From: Planctomycetota bacterium
GTDB lineage: Bacteria; Planctomycetota; MHYJ01; JACQXL01
Length of the DNA stretch: 16,571 bases
Assembly (NCBI GenBank): GCA_016208805.1
Contig: JACQXL010000042.1
Span: 1 to 16,571 of the forward strand
Direction of reading: 5' to 3'
The notes beneath the pieces were generated by a model, which did no database searches, was not told the origin of the DNA, and worked only from the letters and a program-made list of their open reading frames with translations. The stretch's first letter is position 1. Each line of letters begins with the position of its first letter. Below are positions 13,559-16,571 of this stretch, piece by piece. The position numbers were made by a program, and so were the translations under genes.

Positions 13559-14302
13559 ATGAGCATAGTTCATCCCTCGGCAAAAATAGGCAAAGGTACG
13601 ACCATCGGTGAGTTTACGGTCATAGAGCAGGGCGTGCGCATCGGCAAGGATTGCCGCATCGGCCATAATGTCGTGCTAAAATCCGGCACGCGGCTGGGCC
13701 ATAATGTCCGGGTGGACGAGCATACGGTCATCGGCAAACTGCCGATGCGGGCCAGCCGCTCGGCCACCACCACCGAACGGGTCCTCAAACCGGCCCAAAT
13801 CGGCGATAATACCCTGATTGGCGCCGGCGTGATAATCTACCGCGGCTGCCAGATAGGCAAAAAGGTGCTGGTGGCGGATATGGCATCCATCCGCGAGGAT
13901 GTGGACATCGGCGCCGAGACCATCATCGGCCGCGGCGTTACCGTGGAAAATAAATGCTCGGTCGGCAAACGCTGTAAAGTGGAAACCGAGGTCTATATCT
14001 GCGCTCTTTCGTCAATCGCTGATTATTGTTTCATCGCCCCTGAAGTAACCTTTACGAATGATAACTTCGTGGGCCGGACCAAGGAGCGGTTCAAACATTT
14101 CAAGGGCGTGACGATGCTTAAAGGGGCGCGGGTGGGGGCCAACAGCACCATCCTGCCCGGCTTGACTATCGGAGCGGATGCGCTGGTGGCGGCCGGCTCG
14201 GTCGTGACCCGCGATGTCCCGCCGGAAACCGCGGTCAAGGGCGCACCGGCCAAACCATATAAAAAAGTCCCGTTTGAACAACTGTTGTCCCAGCAACCCT
14301 AA
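13559..14302 (+). CDS. Left-handed beta-helix (hexapeptide-repeat) acyltransferase
   Basis: A 247-residue protein built from hexapeptide turns ([IV]GxxTxI-like: VHPSAKIGKGTTIGEF, VRIGKDCRIGHN, QIGDNTLIGAG, DIGAETIIGRG and so on), interrupted by a loop at about residues 60-80. FTNDN (about 168-172) and the closing VTRDVPPETAVKGAPAKPYK are typical of sugar or aminosugar O-/N-acyltransferases of polysaccharide and O-antigen loci, which use acetyl-CoA and form trimers. The exact acceptor is unknown. It is cytoplasmic. I prefer the ATG at 13559 over an in-frame TTG two codons earlier. No Shine-Dalgarno is present. The downstream membrane glycosyltransferase is 65 bp away, consistent with a shared glycan pathway. 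Confidence 0.85.
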   Translation: MSIVHPSAKIGKGTTIGEFTVIEQGVRIGKDCRIGHNVVLKSGTRLGHNVRVDEHTVIGKLPMRASRSATTTERVLKPAQIGDNTLIGAGVIIYRGCQIGKKVLVADMASIREDVDIGAETIIGRGVTVENKCSVGKRCKVETEVYICALSSIADYCFIAPEVTFTNDNFVGRTKERFKHFKGVTMLKGARVGANSTILPGLTIGADALVAAGSVVTRDVPPETAVKGAPAKPYKKVPFEQLLSQQP

Positions 14303-14367
14303 CCACAGATTTCGCAGACGAAGCCACAGCGAAGTCCCGCTACTTATTGCGGGATTACACAGATTTT
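14302..14367. repeat. CACAGATT-type repeat filling the spacer before the glycosyltransferase
   Basis: ACCACAGATTTCGCAGACG at the left and GATTACACAGATTTT at the right enclose a perfect 6-bp hairpin TCCCGC (14335-14340) / GCGGGA (14349-14354). It runs from the stop codon of the beta-helix gene up to the ATG at 14368. Confidence 0.75.
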
Positions 14368-16158
14368 ATGAGGAAGCAAACGCTGATTATCATCGGTTTA
14401 ATTGTGCTGGCCATTGCAGTGCGGTTAATCATCGTGGCCAACACCTATGTGATTTCCAGCGACGGACCGGTCTATATCCAGGTCGCCCAGGATTATTACA
14501 ACGGCAACTATCAGGAAGCGCTCAACCATCCCTATCACCCGCTTTATCCGTTCCTGATGTCGTTGGTCTATAGAATAGTAGGCAGTTGGGAATGGGCCGG
14601 GTTGTTGATTTCCATCCTGTTCGCATCGCTGGCGATTATTCCGCTTTATCATATTGCCAACCGCTTCTTCCCCCAAATAGTAGTCTGGCTTACCTGCCTG
14701 TTATATATCCTGCATCCACAGGCGGCCCGGCTGGGCGCATCCGTGCTGACCACCGGTTTGTTCATCTTCCTGTTGCTTTATACGGTCTGGTGGGCGATAC
14801 TGGCCGTGGTTGATTATAACCGCAGATACCTGTTGCTGACCGGCATCGGCTCAATATTGATATACCTGACCCGTCCGGACGGCGTGCTGGTGCTGGTAAC
14901 GGTGGTTCTGGTGATTGTCTTCGGCAAACTCCCGCGCCAGATACTAAATAAAACCAGGACAGCCAAACCGCCGGCTTGGCTATCGCCCATATCCATTACC
15001 CACCGGGGGCTGGCATTGAGCGTATTGGTTCTCCCCTGGCTGATTGCCGCCATCCCTTATATGTATCACATCTATAAGACCACCGGCAAATTTGAGATAA
15101 CCCAAAAATTCTCCATCAGCCGGATAGAAAACATCTTAGACCCGCCCGAACAAACGCCCGGTCAGGCCCGCCCGAACCCAGCCCGACAAGGTCATTCTGG
15201 CGGGGACCGTCAGGTCGGGCAGGCAGGCCTGTCTGCCGTGCGGACGGCACAGGCAGGCGGTGTAGCGGAAACAGAAGACAAGTCAACATTAACCCGCTCA
15301 AGCGGTTATTTCTCAAGCAATGGCGCAGAAGACGAAACTATCTCTGAGTCTTCAAATCCGAAACCCGAAACCAGAAATCCGAAACTGGTTGCGCCGGTCT
15401 ATAGACACCTTAATTCCGCCTGGATGCTGACGGTAGATTTTATACAGGGGGCGCATCCGCTGTTATTTTTGCTGTTAATCGTAGGCATACTTTATTACAG
15501 GATGCCGGACGACACGACAGAACGATATAAATCGTGGCTTGTCTGGCTGGTGTTAGCGGTCTATCTGGTGGCGTTGTTCAAGTTTGCATACATCTTCGGG
15601 CGGATGAGCCGCCGTTATCCCGTGCCGCTGGCCGTGCTGGTGCTCCCCTGGTCCGCGGCCGGGTTATATTATCTATGGAATCTAATCTCCCAACGGGTTA
15701 GTAATATCAGGTATCACATAATCCTTGTCGCTTGTCTCTTAACGTTTGTCACTGTAATACTGATACTGGCGCTTTCAACCTTCAAGCCGGTGGGCAAAGA
15801 CAAACTCGGCGAGAAACAAGTCGGCGACTGGATAAGGCAGGACAGCAATGACCTGAAGCCGGTGGTTATCAGCGGTTCAAACCGTATTGCATATTATGCC
15901 GGCGGTCGGGCCGTACCGTTAACCCAGACCATCCCGCCACGCGATGCCGCATGGCTGTCGCCCTTTGAGGACACTGAAGCGGTCTATCTGGTCCTGGACA
16001 ATAAAACTCCGGACGCCGAAGAAACCCTGTTTAACATTCTGGGCGAACGTGATGCCGAACCGGTTTACCTGTCTGCCCCGACGGCCGTCGGGACACAGGC
16101 AGGCCGTGAGCCGGCCCTTCCGAAGACATATAATGTATACCGTTTACCATCTGATTAA
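14368..16158 (+). CDS. GT-C fold membrane glycosyltransferase (GT39/ArnT-like) with repeat insertions
   Basis: A 596-residue polytopic protein of the PMT/ArnT-like GT-C superfamily, which moves a sugar from a polyprenyl-phosphate donor on the outer face of the inner membrane. A first membrane helix (6-26) precedes the loop VISSDGPVYIQVAQDYY, whose aspartate sits where the GT-C catalytic acid is expected. NHPYHPLYPFL (53-63) and LTRPDG (167-172) are further family traits. About ten membrane helices follow to residue 471, then a C-terminal globular domain. Residues about 258-343, a loop between two helices, are low-complexity, hydrophilic and repeat-derived (including PKPETRNPKL), as are about 567-585. 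Without them the protein would be about 490 residues. ATG 14368 is preferred to an in-frame TTG at 14347, which lies in a repeat. There is no Shine-Dalgarno. Confidence 0.82.
   Translation: MRKQTLIIIGLIVLAIAVRLIIVANTYVISSDGPVYIQVAQDYYNGNYQEALNHPYHPLYPFLMSLVYRIVGSWEWAGLLISILFASLAIIPLYHIANRFFPQIVVWLTCLLYILHPQAARLGASVLTTGLFIFLLLYTVWWAILAVVDYNRRYLLLTGIGSILIYLTRPDGVLVLVTVVLVIVFGKLPRQILNKTRTAKPPAWLSPISITHRGLALSVLVLPWLIAAIPYMYHIYKTTGKFEITQKFSISRIENILDPPEQTPGQARPNPARQGHSGGDRQVGQAGLSAVRTAQAGGVAETEDKSTLTRSSGYFSSNGAEDETISESSNPKPETRNPKLVAPVYRHLNSAWMLTVDFIQGAHPLLFLLLIVGILYYRMPDDTTERYKSWLVWLVLAVYLVALFKFAYIFGRMSRRYPVPLAVLVLPWSAAGLYYLWNLISQRVSNIRYHIILVACLLTFVTVILILALSTFKPVGKDKLGEKQVGDWIRQDSNDLKPVVISGSNRIAYYAGGRAVPLTQTIPPRDAAWLSPFEDTEAVYLVLDNKTPDAEETLFNILGERDAEPVYLSAPTAVGTQAGREPALPKTYNVYRLPSD
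15139..15396. repeat. Composite repeat insertion inside the glycosyltransferase gene
   Basis: About 258 bases, in frame, made of at least two repeat types: a palindrome with arms CCTGTCTG / CAGGCAGG (15228-15257) and a tract of AATCCGAAACC-like units (15352-15388). The encoded stretch lacks any hydrophobic pattern, in contrast to the membrane helices on both sides. Confidence 0.7.
15228..15257. repeat. CCTGTCTG/CAGGCAGG palindrome (family F) copy 1
   Basis: Arms CCTGTCTG (15228-15235) and CAGGCAGG (15250-15257) round a CCGT/ACGG inner stem. It is inside a coding region. Copies 2 and 3 are at 16068-16103 and 16460-16486. Confidence 0.82.
16068..16103. repeat. CCTGTCTG/CAGGCAGG palindrome (family F) copy 2
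   Basis: Same outer arms (16068-16075, 16096-16103), but the inner stem is CCCGACGG / CCGTCGGG, different from copy 1 yet perfectly paired. It is in frame near the C-terminus of the glycosyltransferase. Confidence 0.82.
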
Positions 16159-16164
16159 AATCTT

Positions 16165-16182
16165 ACCACGAAAACACGAAAG
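16165..16182. repeat. Partial ACCACGAA-type repeat
   Basis: ACCACGAAAACACGAAAG, six bases after the glycosyltransferase stop, is one arm of the element seen whole at 1280-1340; the other arm is missing. Confidence 0.7.
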
Positions 16183-16189
16183 ATAATTA

Positions 16190-16240
16190 TTATAAGGAAA
16201 CCAGGAGGCCAAGAATCTTGGTTTCTTGGTCTTCTTATAA
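16190..16240 (+). terminator. 51-bp palindrome after the glycosyltransferase gene
   Basis: TTATAAGG (16190) to CTTCTTATAA (16240) is an imperfect palindrome with a CCAAGA/TCTTGG centre and a T-rich right arm. Its position 31 bases past the stop suits a transcription end, but it has the look of the other dispersed palindromes and lacks a clean T-tract. Confidence 0.45.
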
Positions 16241-16242
16241 AC

Positions 16243-16350
16243 TTACCGGATGTAGCCCATCAAATAGAGTTCACACGCTGTGGTTACCCCATCCCGATAA
16301 ACCGATGTGATGAATTTCCTGTTTGCATCTAACGGATACGGAATTAAACA
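16243..16350 (-). pseudogene. Possible 35-codon coding relic
   Basis: On the minus strand an open stretch bounded by TGA and TAA reads like protein (IPYPLDANRKF, VYRDGVTTACELYLMGYIR) but has no start codon. It may be the decayed tail of a gene or of a repeat that encodes protein-like sequence. I do not recognise a family. Confidence 0.2.
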
Positions 16351-16362
16351 TCAATATTTTTG

Positions 16363-16390
16363 TTGACAAACGCAAACCAGTCGTTATATT
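16363..16390 (+). promoter_or_regulatory. Sigma70-like promoter near the right edge
   Basis: TTGACA (16363-16368), a 16-base spacer, TATATT (16385-16390). The transcript would start near 16397 and have a leader of about 160 bases before the ATG at 16555. Confidence 0.7.
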
Positions 16391-16429
16391 ATTAAATAAA
16401 TAACCCATCTGTGTGGAGCCGAGCGACAT

Positions 16430-16445
16430 CCCGCACTTATGCGGG
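16430..16445 (+). repeat. Leader hairpin CCCGCA/TGCGGG
   Basis: CCCGCA (16430-16435), loop CTTA, TGCGGG (16440-16445). It resembles the hairpin at 14335-14354 in stem, loop letters and flanks (GCGAAGT / GCGACAT before it). Confidence 0.6.
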
Positions 16446-16459
16446 GCTGTAGCAACTTC

Positions 16460-16486
16460 CCTGCCTGTGCCGGCACGGCAGACAGG
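16460..16486. repeat. CCTGTCTG/CAGGCAGG palindrome (family F) copy 3
   Basis: CCTGCCTGTGCCG followed at once by GCACGGCAGACAGG: the reverse orientation of copy 1 with a shorter loop, here in a non-coding leader. Confidence 0.8.
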
Positions 16487-16554
16487 TGATTTCTGTAATT
16501 ACTGAACTCTTGCGAAATGGGAGAAAACTTGATTTTAACTTCATTTAGGGTATT

Positions 16555-16571
16555 ATGAAAACAGAGGGGGG
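16555..16571 (+). CDS. Start of a gene cut by the window edge
   Basis: ATG at 16555 reads MKTEG before the window ends. AGGG four bases upstream is a weak Shine-Dalgarno and the promoter at 16363 points here. Only five codons are visible, so no product can be named. Confidence 0.35.

Larger units (their letters stand above)
16159..16554. other. 396-bp spacer: repeats, promoter and long leader
   Basis: No intact gene. In order it holds an ACCACGAA fragment (16165-16182), a 51-bp palindrome (16190-16240), a possible gene relic on the minus strand (16243-16350), a good promoter (16363-16390), and a leader with two hairpins (16430-16445 and 16460-16486). Confidence 0.7.

Noticed and set aside
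14347..14367. TTG start for the glycosyltransferase
   Set aside because: The extra seven codons lie in the CACAGATT repeat, and the ATG at 14368 begins right before the first membrane helix.

Overview
The window is bacterial and gene-dense, of moderate GC content, with short spacers. Lnt (lipoprotein N-acylation), an FabF/ACP fatty-acid module, and TTGACA-type sigma70-like promoters indicate a diderm bacterium. A transmembrane Hanks-type Ser/Thr kinase relic, very few Shine-Dalgarno sequences and many palindromic spacer repeats would suit an uncultivated Planctomycetota-like lineage. That placement is inference only; no rRNA or universal marker is present.

Left block (5-6804), almost all on the minus strand, reads right to left: acpP, fabF, acyl-CoA dehydrogenase, NAD(P)-binding SDR, larC (nickel-pincer cofactor synthesis) and a diacylglycerol-kinase-like lipid kinase. 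It collides tail to tail with a small CxxCxxCC (YkgJ-like) protein gene at 5-397. A 425-bp spacer before larC carries a broken second copy of the larC 5' end, a five-fold 22-bp tandem repeat and a GC-rich hairpin.

Middle (6805-10784): a repeat-filled divergent spacer, a Ser/Thr kinase gene broken by an internal deletion and frame change, and on the minus strand an M20 metallopeptidase and an endonuclease III-like glycosylase.

Right block (10875-16158), plus strand: a strong promoter followed by a winged-helix protein, an HD-domain phosphohydrolase and lnt. A second promoter precedes a left-handed beta-helix acyltransferase and a GT-C type membrane glycosyltransferase, which together suggest surface glycan or glycolipid synthesis. 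A third promoter near the right edge points to a gene that begins as the window ends.

The most striking feature is a population of short imperfect palindromes of several unrelated families. They fill spacers almost exactly from stop codon to start codon, ending 0-8 nt before the ATG of six genes. They also lie in frame inside genes: four places in larC and at least two in the glycosyltransferase. One family is nested in another, and two families keep their outer arms while the inner stem changes sequence but stays paired. This modular, ORF-tolerant repeat system is the main candidate for something undescribed.
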